A stretch of DNA of 64,000 nucleotides from Nageia nagi. Its lineage: Eukaryota; Pinophyta. Location of the stretch: assembly GCA_050084985.1 (NCBI GenBank), contig JBITNC010000001.1, positions 156,488,001 to 156,552,000 of the forward strand. Direction: 5' to 3'. The notes below the pieces were generated by a model. It saw only the letters and a list, made by a program, of their open reading frames with translations, was not told where the DNA came from and searched no databases. Made by a program: the position numbers and the translations under genes. Positions 22,314 through 33,422 of the stretch are shown here, in pieces (within the stretch, counting starts at the first letter, position 1; the number at the start of each line of letters is the position of its first letter).

Positions 22314-22644
22314 GTAGGGTTTTGAAATAACTTTATTTTTTTATTTTTTATTTTTTTTTATTTGTAATTTAACTGTTTAATTTCAAAATTGAAATCGTGA
22401 ATGATGTTTAGAAGTTATTTTGATTGTTTCTATCGGATAAAATTTGTAAATTAGGCTTTTACTTATATTTTTTGTAAAATTTTTTATAATTCGGTCACGA
22501 TCGCCAACCTAGGCCGAATGGATGATAGAATCACCAGCGTTTGTAATGCGAACGCCGGTGATTGAGTCTTACAAATTAGAAATGCCAACATTTTAGTATG
22601 AAACACCATTTTTTTTTTGAGCTGAACTTTTTAACATTACATAG
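22314..22644 (+). other. Predicted intron of antisense PMD gene (element 2)
   Basis: 331 bp, GTAGGG...TTACATAG, T-rich near both ends, with a CpG motif cluster (22490-22575) inside. The coding phase is kept across it. Element 1 has the same boundaries with a mutated acceptor. Confidence 0.6.
22490..22575. repeat. CpG-rich motif cluster inside predicted intron (element 2)
   Basis: Contains GGTCACGATCGCCAACC, AATCACCAGCGTTTG and GCGAACGCCGGTGATTG. The last has the nearly intact CGCCGG core that I take as close to ancestral. Confidence 0.65.
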
Positions 22645-24697
22645 GTTCGAGACATCTTTGAGCCTCGAGGTAGATATCCCTCAATTCTACAGGAGGGTAG
22701 AGATTTTCTAGGTCCAACCGATCATACTTTTTTTAGGTCAATTGGTTTTGGAGTGGGCCCATACATGGGTTGCATTCATTGGGAGTATCCTTTATTAGCT
22801 GCATTGTTAGATAGATGGAACGCAGTGACATGTACTTTTCATCTTCTGACAGGGGATATGACTATCACAATGGAGGATATACATAGATTGTATAGACTCC
22901 CCATTCATGGATAGAGGATTTTACATGTGGTGGATAAAGCAAGAACTTTTCCTGCTATTTCTTATTTTTATGGGGCTGCTCAAGTTGAGACTATTATTTC
23001 TGAGATTATTTCAGGTGGCATCCGATACTACTAGTATTGGATGGAGGATCAGCAGGGGCGATCCATTTTTCATACTTGATGGGTTTAGTATAGTGTTATG
23101 CTCTCCCTGATACTGGTAGTGGGAGGTTTCCATGGTCATTGTTGCCCATTATTATGGATATGATACAACATGGTATAGTGTCTGCTTGGGCACCTACACT
23201 ATTAGCTTATATTTACAGAGAGCTATTCTTTTATTCTCAGGAGCATAAGGCCTCTTTATCCATTACTATCACCTTGCAGGCATGGACTTATGAGCATATA
23301 GCTGTGGCTCATCCTCCAGGGTTTTCGATGCCTGGGTTTGGTAGCCACCTGGATTACGAGGCTAGCATAGTCCGATGGTGTGATGATTTTTATATTCACC
23401 CATTAGATGGAGTTCATCGAGATGTGAGTTATTATCACCACATGATTAGTCACTTGATTCCAGATCAAGTGAGATTCAAACCTTATCATTTGTATCCTAT
23501 CTGGGGAGAACTTGCAACTGAGCTTATTGGTATTCGGTAGCCACATGTTTTGAGTGGTCATCGAGCAAATTGTTTGGAGTATTTTCATTTTGAGAGGGTG
23601 CATCATTAGTTTGGCTTAGTTCAGGATGTGCCTGCACCATCAATGCCATATCAGTGTGAGGGCACTATCTCAGCAGATGGTGTACAACCGCTAGTTTATG
23701 CAGAGCCTGATCCTACTTAGGAGGAGGGATCACTAGAGGGTGATATCAGGGAGGATGATGTCGGGTGTCTGAGGCATTCAGGGCCTGGTGGGAGTTGGAG
23801 TTAGAGGAGGGAGATGATGGCCTAGAGGGTAGATTGGAGGATCAACATGTTCATCAGCACGTTGATGTTGTTGAGGAGTTGGGTGCGGTAGTAGGAGAGG
23901 GAGAGGTAGGTGAGGAGCCTGCAGGAGCAGAGGCTGTGGGAGAGGAGGCTACCGGTAAGGAGGTCATGGTAGATGCTCCTGAGGAGTTAGCTACTGAGGA
24001 GGATGCTATGGGTGTAGGTGAGGAGGGAGCTACCCCAAAGGTTGCGTACAGAGTCAAGAAGGATCCTACTACATAGGTTCCTAGCATTGATACTTTGCTA
24101 GGAGATATTTATGAGCTGAGATACCAGTTGGCATAGGCCAACTCATGCATGTACAGGTATAGGGCTGAGCGAGATAGATACAAATAGGAGAGAGATGAGG
24201 CTCATTCTTCTTTATAGGGAGCTCAAGCTCATCAGTTAGGAGCAGCATCTACTTCTGGGGGTGGTTCTTCAATTTTCATTTGTGGCATTTGTCAGTAACA
24301 AGATTTTTATAGTGGTATGGTATAGACGTGGTTGATAGGTGTTCTAGATTTTACTCCTGGGGCTCACTATCCTATACCTCCATCTAGTTATATGCCTATA
24401 GATATCTTAAAATATCAGATAGGTAGCAATGCACAGGGCATAGTTGGATCTCCAGGCAGGACTCAGAGGTCACAAGGTTTTCCTAGTAGGAGTGGTACAC
24501 CCTGGGCATCTCCCTTAGGTGCTGTTGGTTCATTCGAGTTATGAGGAGCTCAATGTCCAGGTAGTCCTATAGGATCCATAAGCACTACTCCTCCAAGTCA
24601 AGGTACCGGAGAGACTAGTAGACAACGGAGGTGATCGAGTAGTCCTAGCGGACAAGGCAATGATTGGGGTAGTCCTTGAGGATATCCTTTTTCATGA
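22645..24697 (+). pseudogene. Antisense plant-mobile-domain (PMD) gene, exon 2, element 2
   Basis: Plus-strand, opposite to the element. Order: RDIFEPRGRYPS; GFGVGPYMGCIHWEYPLLAALLDRW; TFHLLTGDMTITMEDIHRLYRLPIHG; after two frameshifts, SAWAPTLLAYIYRELFFYSQ and LQAWTYEHIAVAHP (23139-23540), the PMD core; then VSYYHHMISHLIPDQVRFKPYHLYPIW; an Glu/Gly/Val-rich acidic region (23765-24076); a short predicted coil (SIDTLLGDIYELRYQLA); and a Ser/Gly/Pro-rich tail ending GYPFS at a stop. PMD proteins MAIN/MAIL1 act in the nucleus in plants, and PMDs also occur in Ty3 and Mutator-like elements (established, from memory). At least three frameshifts and several stops. Confidence 0.8.
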
Positions 24698-25855
24698 TGT
24701 TATTTTTTATATGCTTATGAGATTATTGGACCCTTGTAGTTTTATTTTATGATTCATGATGTTATGATGACCTTTTGATGGACTATTATGATGTATATAT
24801 AGATAGATAGATCTTTGATATTTATGGTACTTGTATGATTCTTGATGCATGAGCTTTCATTCTATATATAGATTTATGATAAAATAGGTATGATGTGATG
24901 TTATGTAGATTATAATAAACGTAATTGTCTTTTAATTACTTGATGATGAATAGATGTTAATGATAGATGTAATTTTCAAAATGTATGATGTGTGGATATA
25001 ATTGTGGAATGTATGATGTATAATTTTGAGGATACTTTTTATAATTTTTTAAATAATGATAAAATATATAACATATATCAACAAATTAGTTTGATGATGT
25101 TACTAATCTCAAAATTAATTTAATAATAAGTACGATTATAGTTGCTATAAACAATAAATCTAATTTATAATTTTAATAAGTTAAGTTACTTTAAGTTATT
25201 GATAACGTGGAATAACATAGTTGTTTAAATAAGTTAAGTTATTTAAGGACATATTTTTATTATATTTTTGCGGAATCAGATGCATCATTTTCCGCACTTG
25301 GCAATTTTTTACAATAGACACAATGAACTAATCAAATGCATATGGGCATTAACTCTATTTTGGTTTATTGTATTTTTTATAGAATCAGTATTCATCATTT
25401 TTCGTACTTGGCAATTTTACAATAAAACCTCTTGACATGACAAACTAGTGATTTATGGAGGTTTATGAACATTAACTTTATCTTGGTTAGGGGAACAATA
25501 AATAATCATTCTTATCCTTTCCAAAGAAAAGCAATTTTAATAATGTTCAACGGTGATGATATTCTCAAAAGGAATGGGTTTAACAAAATGACACAAATGA
25601 TTTTAAACACAAACAAAATACAAATTATGACAAAAGATTAGGTGATTTTGGATTAATAACCAAGTTATTATAATATCTACCTTATCTTTCTTTATCTCAA
25701 GATTTAACAACCTAAGATGATATCAAACAATATTGTTATATGTTGATAAAAAACCTAAAACTCCGTGTGTGTAGTGAGATTCATTTCCCTTCTTAGATCA
25801 TTTGAGATGAAATATCTTAGAGACATTAATAAGCTAGTCTATCCATATGAAACGT
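24698..25855. other. AT-rich spacer with a ~110-bp duplication (element 2)
   Basis: No coding region. Two similar units at about 25265-25375 and 25376-25490 share AATCAG, CATCATTTTxCGxACTTGGCAATTTT and a following ACAATA. The rest is AT-rich with TATGATG-type words. Confidence 0.55.
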
Positions 25856-26046
25856 ATAGAGGTCCATAGGAAAGAAGGTCGCTAACCAAAATGGACATAT
25901 CGCCACTCGTAAGGTATGCCCCATTGCTAGATAGGCGTCCATAGCCCCGATGAGGATTAACCCCTCGATCTCGCTACAACCTTACTCTACTACCAGTCAG
26001 GCATCCATAGCCTCGGTAGAGGATATTGTAATCACCCAAGAATCAT
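25856..26046 (-). other. Conserved non-coding block between convergent ORFs (element 2)
   Basis: On the minus strand two ~40-bp units share ATCCTC..CGRGGCTATGGAYGCCT and are followed by GGxARTxGxG. It is strongly similar to 7867-8045 in element 1. It lies where the antisense PMD gene and the sense extra ORF face each other. Confidence 0.65.
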
Positions 26047-26052
26047 TGATAT

Positions 26053-26130
26053 AATGTAGTAATTTTTTTTGTTTTTTTTAATCTCTTTTCACCCCCCTTT
26101 TTTTTATTTTTTTTTATTTTTTGATTCTTG
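26053..26130 (-). other. Internal polypurine tract, element 2
   Basis: Purine-rich on the element's sense strand, including AAAAAGGGGGGTGAAAAGAG. Same location relative to the conserved block as 7824-7866 in element 1. Could be a central polypurine tract. Confidence 0.45.
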
Positions 26131-26469
26131 GGTTCGAGATGAAGCAAATAATAGGATAGACACATAACTTTCACTCTTAATATCTCTTAGAATGATTTCA
26201 TTCAAATTCTCTTAGAATTTTTTAATGTCGTAAGTGTTTGGAGTTTTTGGATTTTCCTTCCAACACAAACTTTATGTTTTTCTGTCATCTATGGTATATC
26301 ATTTCTTTATGAAAGAAAAGACAAAGTGAATGTAGTGATAATAAGGAGATTATTCTAAGATGACCTTTTCGCACATTACACATTTACTGGATAATCACTT
26401 TTACAATGACATGCAACATATATTTACATCATACAAGGGTAGGGCACCCAATTGCCAAGTGACCTCTAG

Positions 26470-26640
26470 ATGTTTTCATCTAGGTATATTTTATAATTTT
26501 ATAATTTTTATGTGTTTTATATTTTTCAATTTTTTAGGATTTTATAATTTTTAATTTTTTAGGATTTTATAAATTTTTAATTTTAGGATTTTATAATTTT
26601 TAGATTTTAGGATTTTGTAATTAATTTTTTTTTTTTTATA
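26470..26640 (-). repeat. Short AT-rich tandem repeats downstream of extra ORF (element 2)
   Basis: Four to five imperfect units of TTTTTAGGATTTTATAATT (plus strand). Counterpart of 7320-7425. Confidence 0.7.
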
Positions 26641-26674
26641 TTCTTCTAGGGAATCTATTCATGACGCATTCAAA

Positions 26675-27837
26675 TCAAGTTTGAACTGCATTAGGATTAA
26701 ATGAACAATGTGTTGAACTAACCAAAATACTAAAATCTAATACCACTTGATTATGATAGATTTCTGGAACATAATAATTTAAGTGTTCGAATGTTACGGT
26801 TTGTGTGATTGAGATGATTTGTTCTTGATGTTTTAAAGTCAGGTTGTGAGTACAATCAACTATTATTTTGGGCTTTTCTATAGGCCATAGAAGACAAAAA
26901 TATATCATTAAATCATATTCTGAGTTAGGAGAACACCATAACTCAAATGTGTTGATACAAACAATAACTTGATATCCATTTACTTTGACATCCCAACCGT
27001 AAGATTCACGTGTATCATAGAACGTCAAGGCCATTTTTTGTTATATTTCAATAGGCATGGAAAAGATATTTGAATACAAAGGAGTAGGAACATTATGAAT
27101 AACTTTCATAAAGAGATCTTTGTCATACCTACTTTTGAACCTCGGAAGATACCTTCCATTATTTCGTACTCTATGTCTTTTTGATAGTTTTTCGATAATC
27201 TCATTTCTAACCCTTATTTGATTTATCATTTTAAGCTTGATAATACGACAAGCTTGCCTTTTCTCCAATCTTTGTTTCCAAATTATATGTCGCATTTGCA
27301 TGCAAAAAAATCTATGAGTTTGCCTATATTGTTGTTGTAACGTTCTAGAAGGAAAAGCCACAAAAGTATTTGAAAAATCATAAATTACCCTTTTATGAGG
27401 TAAATAATTTAAAAGTTCATCTATCCATTCTAGGCTTTTGGTTAATTGTTTAACGTATTTTAGCCTAGCTAAAAGGAGTGAATACTCAGTTAATTGACAA
27501 TTTATGATGATTCTCGGTATTCCATAAGGCCATTGTAGGCAAAAAGCTGTTATTTCTTGTGATATTCTTTCCATATGGGTGAAATAGATTTGTGGATCTA
27601 AACTAATGCCAGCTTCATATCCATAAAAAGTGACTTCCCAACCATTATTTATACCACAAAAAATATGGTGTGTTCTTTCAAATTGTTTATCAATAGTCAG
27701 TCATAAATAATTTAAGAGATTAAAATCAAATCTATGTTTTAAATATGTTAATGCTAAATCACCTGGATATCTTGGTGGTGGAAATCGTACTTGTGGTTGC
27801 ACTATGCTACCTTCAACAGATTCCTTTGCTAGATTCA
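26675..27837 (-). pseudogene. Element 2 extra ORF: two tandem 'LP-IQ / WP-P' modules
   Basis: ATG at 27837, about 100 bp after integrase, and one reading frame to 26675, broken by two stops (TGA near 27705, TAA at 27041). Module 1: NNGWEVTFYGYEAG, CLQWPYGIPRIIINC, LLNYLPHKRVIYDFSNTFVA, then a basic segment (KQRLEKRQACRIIKLK, SKRHRVR). Module 2: MPIEI, ALTFYDTRESYGWDVKVNGY, CLLWPIEKPKIIVDC, YYVPEIYHNQVVLDFSILVSS. Both share the order LP/MP-x-[DE]-I, GW-[ED]-V, WP-x4-P-[KR]-I-I-[IV]-[ND]-C, NQ/KR-V-[IV]-x-DFS. No family recognised; no clear membrane segment or signal peptide. The N-terminal motif loosely recalls an F-box start, a weak hint only. Confidence 0.7.
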
Positions 27838-27956
27838 TCTTTTCTATTTTAATCATTAACACTTGACAAATATTAATACTTTTATTTATTTATTATTTTA
27901 ACAATAAAATAAAATAAAAGAAAACTAATGTACATTTTTTTTATGTATAGAAGGGT

Positions 27957-29319
27957 CGAAAATGCATGATATTTATAGGTTCACGCTCTTCATTTCCTTC
28001 TAAATCTGATAAATGATAAATTCCTTTACCGAATTTTTTCTTAATGATATATGGTCCTAACCAATTTGGAGCAAACTTATCTCTAAGCTGTCGTTCTATT
28101 TGTGAAGTTTGTTGATTTTCTTTTAAAACCAAATCACCTATTTTGAACTCATGAATTAAAGCCCTTTTATCAAAAGCTCGTTTTATCCTCTTCTGATAAA
28201 CACACATATGCTCTAAAGCATTAATACATTTTTCATCTAAAAGTAACAATCGATCTAGATGTGTCTGTCTTGCTTCCTCATTGGAATTTTGCTCACTTAT
28301 ATTTACTCTAAGGGATGGTATCTCAAGTTCTATGGGTAGGATGGCTTCTGTTCCATATACTAAAGAGAATGGTGTTGCCCCAATAGGAGTGCATACACTG
28401 GGATGATAAGCCCATAAGGATTTTGGTATTTGCATATGCTAATCTCTATGAGAATCATTTACTATTTTTGCTAAGATGTTCCGAATAGTTTTATTAGTAG
28501 CCTCTGCCTATCCATTGCCTTGTGGATAATATGGAGTGGAAAAACTTTGTTTAATTTTATACTTATCACATATTTGTTTTACATCCTTATTTTTAAAATT
28601 GTTTCCATTATTCATAATTAATTGGTTCGGTATGCCGAATCTACATATAATATAATTTTCTATAAATTTAGCAATTCATGAACCAGTGGTGGAAGTCATG
28701 GGAATAGCCTCTACCCATTTGGTAAAATATTCAGTTGCTGTAATGATGAACTTGTGTCCACCAGAAGATGTAGGTGTAATTTGTCCTATTAAATCTAATG
28801 CCCATTTAGAGAATGGCCAAAGTGATTGTATAGGATGTAGTTCTTGAGATAGTTGTGAAAATAAATGAGCGTATTGTTGACATTTAAAACATTTTTTAAC
28901 ATATTCACAACAATCTTTTTCCATAGTTGGCCAATAATACCCCATTCGTATTAATCGTTTTACAATTGCAACACCATTAAAATGTCCTCCGCATGTTCCA
29001 TCATGGGTGGAGGATATAACTTTTTTAATATCATTCCATTCAAGACATCTGAGTAAAATACCATTGAAATTTCATCGATGCAAGATATCCCCTATCAAAC
29101 AATATTTAGTTGCTCTAATTTTAAAAGCTCACCGTGATGATTTATTAAGGTTTACGGGTAGAGTTCCAAATTTTAAAAAATCTGTCAATTCTTTGTACCA
29201 ATTATCTTTATCAGTTACATCAATATTTAATACACTTTTTTCTTCATCTTCCTGTTGTAATGATAATTGAGATAATTGAATTATTTCAACTTGAATTGAG
29301 GATTTTTTAGGATCTTCTG
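27957..29319 (-). pseudogene. Element 2 integrase
   Basis: Zinc region HDGTCGGHFNGVAIVKRLIR then YYWPTMEKDCCEYVKKCFKC; core WALDLIGQITPTSSGGHKF, LIMNNGNNF (the usual second catalytic D is N, a G-to-A change) and QGNG*AEATNK with E present after a stop; then WAYHPSVCTPIGATPFSLVYGTEA and the C-terminal WLGPYIIKKKFGKGIYHLSDL..NIMHFRPFY. No chromodomain. Stops at 29129 and 28676 are both TGA. The C-terminal 164 codons (27941-28435) are open. Confidence 0.9.
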
Positions 29320-29711
29320 GGATAAGAGATCCAATAGAAGCCATAGCATTTGCAAATCTATTAGATGATCTTGGTGCCACTTCTATACTAAATTGGTCAA
29401 AATTTTTTAATAATTCCTCAACTAACACTTTATACTTTTGAAGTAAAGGTTCTTTACATTGATAGATTCCTTTCACTTGATTTATGATGAGTAAAGAATC
29501 TCCAATAATCTTAATTCTTTTAAGTTTTAATTTAACATCAGTTTTTAATGCTAATATCAAAGCTTCGTATTCCGCATTATTATTAGTACAAAGAAATTTT
29601 AGTTTAAATGAATATGGTATAGGGATCCCTTGCGGTGTTATAAATACAACACCTGCTCCACCACCTTGTTCACATCAAGAACCATCAAAGTGTATTGTCA
29701 TATCCCAATCA
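29320..29711 (-). pseudogene. Element 2 second (archaeal-type) RNase H
   Basis: Starts TIHFDGS, then a TGA at 29675, GGGAGVVFITPQGIPIPYSF, TNNNAEYEALILALKTD, IGDSLLIINQVKG and SSNRFANAMASIGSLIP. D, E and D of the active site are visible; the fourth position is N (ANAMA, versus VDAMA in element 1). Lies between RNase H and integrase as usual for Tat. Confidence 0.9.
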
Positions 29712-30395
29712 TCTTCGGGTTCTACAGGTATTTCAATTTCATCTAATTGAAACACCCCATCATCGGGTAATTCAATGACAAGTGGTTTATTATCTTGCAA
29801 TGGAGCATCAGCAAGATAATCAGCAATTACTTGTCCTTTTATTGACTTTTGTCCAATAAAATGTAAATCAAATTCAATTAAGTGCATTATCCACTTTGCA
29901 GTTCTTAAATTTTGATAGGTTTTATTCATCATATATTTCAATGGATCCACTTTAGAGATGACATATGTTGTATGATTAAGCATATAATATCAAAGTTTTT
30001 TAGTAGCAAAAATGACAGCAAGACATAATTTTTCCAAATATATATACTTAATCTCATAGCTCACAAGTGTTCTACTTAGATAATATATAGCTTATTCTTT
30101 ATTGTGTTCATTCTTTTGAGCAAGCATTGTTCCTAAATCATTTTCAGTAGCAGAAATATATAACAAAAAGGGTATATCTTTTCTTGGTGGACTTAATACA
30201 GGAGGAGATAATAAATATCTTTTGATCTCATCAAATGCATCTTGTTGCTCTTTGCCCCAAGGATATTCTACTCCCTTTTTTAATAGTTTTGTAAATGGTT
30301 TACATTTATCAGAAAGTTGAGCTATAAATCTTCTAATGGCTTGTAACTTGCCTTGTAAACTTTGTAATTGTTTTAGATTTGCAGGAGGTGGCATG
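29712..30395 (-). pseudogene. Element 2 connection and RNase H
   Basis: Reads MPPPANLKQLQSLQGKLQAI, PVLSPPRKDIPFLLYISATE, MLAQKNEHNKE, stop (TAA at 30092), IYYLSRTLVSYE, LNHTTYVISKVDPLKYMMN, WIMHLIEFDLHFIGQ and KGQVIADYLADAPL. A complete Ty3 RNase H interrupted mainly by nonsense codons. Confidence 0.88.
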
Positions 30396-31146
30396 TCTAC
30401 TACTGCCTTCACTTTACTAGGATCTATTTCAATTCCTTTTCGGGACACAATAAATCCTAATAATTTTCCTAAAGTTACACCAAAAACACATTTTTTTGGA
30501 TTTAATCTTACTTTATGTTTTAATAATCTAAGACTTTAATTAAGTATTTTCCATGATCTTTTCGATATTTAGATCTAGTCAACAAATCATCGACATAATC
30601 TTCTACTATGTCGTGCATATAATCATGAAATATATAAGTCATAGCCCTTTGATAAGTTGCCCCTGCATTTTTTAATCCAAAAGGCATAACTTTATAACAA
30701 AAGGTACCCCAAGGAGTTATAAAAGCCATTTTATGTTTATCTTCAGTGGCTATTTTTATTTGATTATAACCCGAAAATCCGTCCATTAATGACAACATAT
30801 CATGTCCTGCTGTAGAATCTACCAAACTATCAATGCTAGGTAGAGAGAAATCATCCTTAGGACAAGCTTTGTTAAGATCATGGAAATCTGTGCATATTCT
30901 TATTTTTCCACTTGGTTTTTTCACAGGTACCATATTAGATATCCAATCTAAATAATCTATAGGTTGTATAAATTTAGCTTCTAATAATTTTTGAAGTTCT
31001 TCTTTTACCATTAATGCTATAGTAGGATGCATTTTACGTAATTTTTGTTTAACAGGTTTAGCATCAGATTTTAATGCTAAATTATGTACTACTAATTTAG
31101 GATCTATTCCAGGCATATCTACATATGACCATGCAAATACCTTTTC
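30396..31146 (-). pseudogene. Element 2 reverse transcriptase
   Basis: A 198-codon open stretch (30520-31116): FIQPIDYLDWISNMVPVKK, IRICTDFHDLNKACPKDDFS, LSLMDGFSGYNQI, FITPWGTFCYKVMPFGLKNA and the intact catalytic box DYVDDLL. A small deletion near 30535 shifts the frame before LNPKKCVFGV and LGFIVSRKGIEIDPSKV. It is the only RT in the window that keeps YVDD. Confidence 0.9.
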
Positions 31147-32340
31147 TCATTCTTTTAATAAGCTTATAATTTCTTCTTGTTCATTTTCCGTGAGGTTTTC
31201 TCCTAATTGAATAATTTTAGGATTTTGAGGATCATTACTAATATTTATTTCTAAGACTTTTTCAGTAAGCATATGCGACCCTTCTTCTAATTGATTTGGT
31301 ACTGGTATCCAACTTTTGTCGTTAACACTATATTCTTCATCGTATTCTTGAGTTTGTTCATTCATGCATACTTGATTTTCATAGGAACCAAATATGTGAT
31401 CTATATTTTTAAATTCATGTACCGAAGGATTGGATGATATAAGAGAGAAATCAGCAATTACTTCATCTATAAAAGTATTGGCTATTATTTTGATTAAATT
31501 TTGATTTTCGTTAACTTCATCTATTTGTTCATTATTTTGATCTTCAATATCATTCTCTTTTATTGTAACCATATTTATCGATGGTATACCTGAATATGGA
31601 ATGATTGATGATTTAGCATTTTTATTTATTTTTTCTTTATTGTATTGATCTAGCATTTGTGAAAAGCATTTAGTCTTAATTTGAATCCTAGGATAATAAC
31701 TTTTTGTAAAATATGATGTATAATTGAAGACTATTTTACCAATTCGAAAGCATTTTACTACTTCTTCAAATATAACACCGCCATAGAGTGTTGTAGATAT
31801 TTTATTTTTTCCACATTTTAATCGTGTCTTGCAAAGTTGTATACAATTTATTGTAATGATTGGCCAATCATATGGCCAAGCTTCACAAATTATATTCATT
31901 GTATCCATTTCAGATTTTTCAACATGTAATAATCGAGCCATGTTAACATCTATTTCCAACTTATCTTCATTCATATAGCATTCATAAGCTCCCCTGATGA
32001 AAGAATGGGTTTAATAAAATGCGATGTAATTTTTTCTTGTATATCACTTGGTAAGCATGAATGATTCTAGGGTGGCTCAATATTATTAATAAAGAGCATT
32101 TTGACACCTTCTAAGACATCCATTTCACTTAATTGTTCTTTTCTTATATTAATAATTTCTTGTACTATAGATTATTTCTCTAAAATTTCTTCATTATAAT
32201 CCAAATTCTCTTCTCCTAAATTTCCTAATTTAGTAAGATTTTCATGTTTATTTTGATAACCTAATCCCCTTTTATCAATGGGATCTTAGTATCGTAATTC
32301 AATTATTTCTTGTGGACCCTGTTCATATCGACCCAATCCT
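31147..32340 (-). pseudogene. Element 2 PR-RT linker with a third 'WP-P' module
   Basis: The linker begins PIDKRGLGYQNK and ends SWIPVPNQLEEGSHMLTEKV, both shared with element 1. Between them, 32060-31650 carries LPSDIQEKITSHF, GAYECYMNEDKLEID, ICEAWPYDWPIITINC and IGKIVFNYTSYFT. That is the same motif order as in the two modules downstream of integrase. Element 1 lacks it. A one-base shift near 32000 divides the frame. The result is a polyprotein with the module upstream of RT. Confidence 0.7.
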
Positions 32341-33422
32341 CATCCTTGCCAATTACATTTGTTAAAATAGTTTAAGACAAATGTTCTTGAACATGGCGAT
32401 AAATATTTCATATCATTATTGAAATTTCCTTCATATGTTTGATTGTATATTGTTGACACAAGATCTACTATTCCCGCATAGATAAACATTGTCTGCTTAG
32501 GTACTTCTCCTAAAGGTACTATTTGTCCAATTACACTAGGTGATTCAAATAATCTTCCCATTTCTTGTGCTAAAGGTATATTAAACACAACATCATTTAT
32601 GTCGTATTCTCCCATACCCAAATCCATTAATTTAACTTTTACTGGATATACATTAGATGAATTATTATTAGATGTAGTATTTACTTGTTTTGATGAAGAA
32701 GCCCCATGTTTTTCATCTAAAGTTTTAGCAACTTTTTCCCAAGTATCTTTATCCTGTATAGCTATATCACTTTTTCCTTTTATGACTTCAGATTGATTCA
32801 TATTTTTGTTCATTAATATGTTTGATAAATTAGGGGACAGTAATGTCACTTTATTTGGATCAAAAATTAAATTACAATGTGAATAAGGATCTGGATCTTT
32901 AAACACATAATGAAATTTATCTTTATAGATGTATTTTAAACATCCATGATAAGTTGATGGAACACATTGCATTTCTCTAATCCATGGGCATCCTAAAAGA
33001 ACATTGTATTGTATAATATTTCCTTCAATTATATGTAATAAAGTTTGAACAGTTTTAGCCCCTACTATAATCGGTAGCACTATTGATCCCAAAGTTGAAC
33101 ACACTGCATCATTAAATGCCCTAATTTGTAAAGAAGGAGCTAAGATAAGCGAATCTGATAAATTCAAATTTTTGTATGCAGCATATGAAATTATATTTAT
33201 AGCTAAACCTTCATCTATCAGAATTCTTTTAAATAATCTCCCATCTACTTTACCCATTATATGTAAAGGTGGATCAAGTCCGCCTGGTCCATCGTTATTT
33301 AATTTTTCTTGTTCGTAGAAGGTGATACTAGGTTGTTGAGATATCTTCAAACTTTCAACTATTGAAATAAAATTATCGAGGTTACTAACATCCACTTGAA
33401 TTTCTTGTAGAATTTGATTCAT
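32341..33422 (-). pseudogene. Element 2 aspartic protease region
   Basis: A 360-codon open stretch. It contains GGLDPPLHIMGKVDGRLFKR, the active-site loop LIDEGLAINIIS (D-E-G), LQIRAFNDAVCSTLGSI, VLLGCPWIREMQCVPSTYH and LGMGEYDINDVVFNIPLAQE. The C-terminal ~150 codons are a hydrophilic linker. It sits in the same frame as gag upstream, so gag and PR belong to one polyprotein frame, separated only by nonsense codons. Confidence 0.85.

Noticed and set aside
23854-24087. Minus-strand Ser/Thr/Ala-rich frame
   Set aside because: Reverse reading of the acidic low-complexity part of the PMD gene.
29007-29270. Plus-strand frame opposite element 2 integrase/aRH
   Set aside because: Shadow of pol.
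30336-30539. Plus-strand frame opposite element 2 RT/RNase H
   Set aside because: Shadow of the pol coding strand; no homology.
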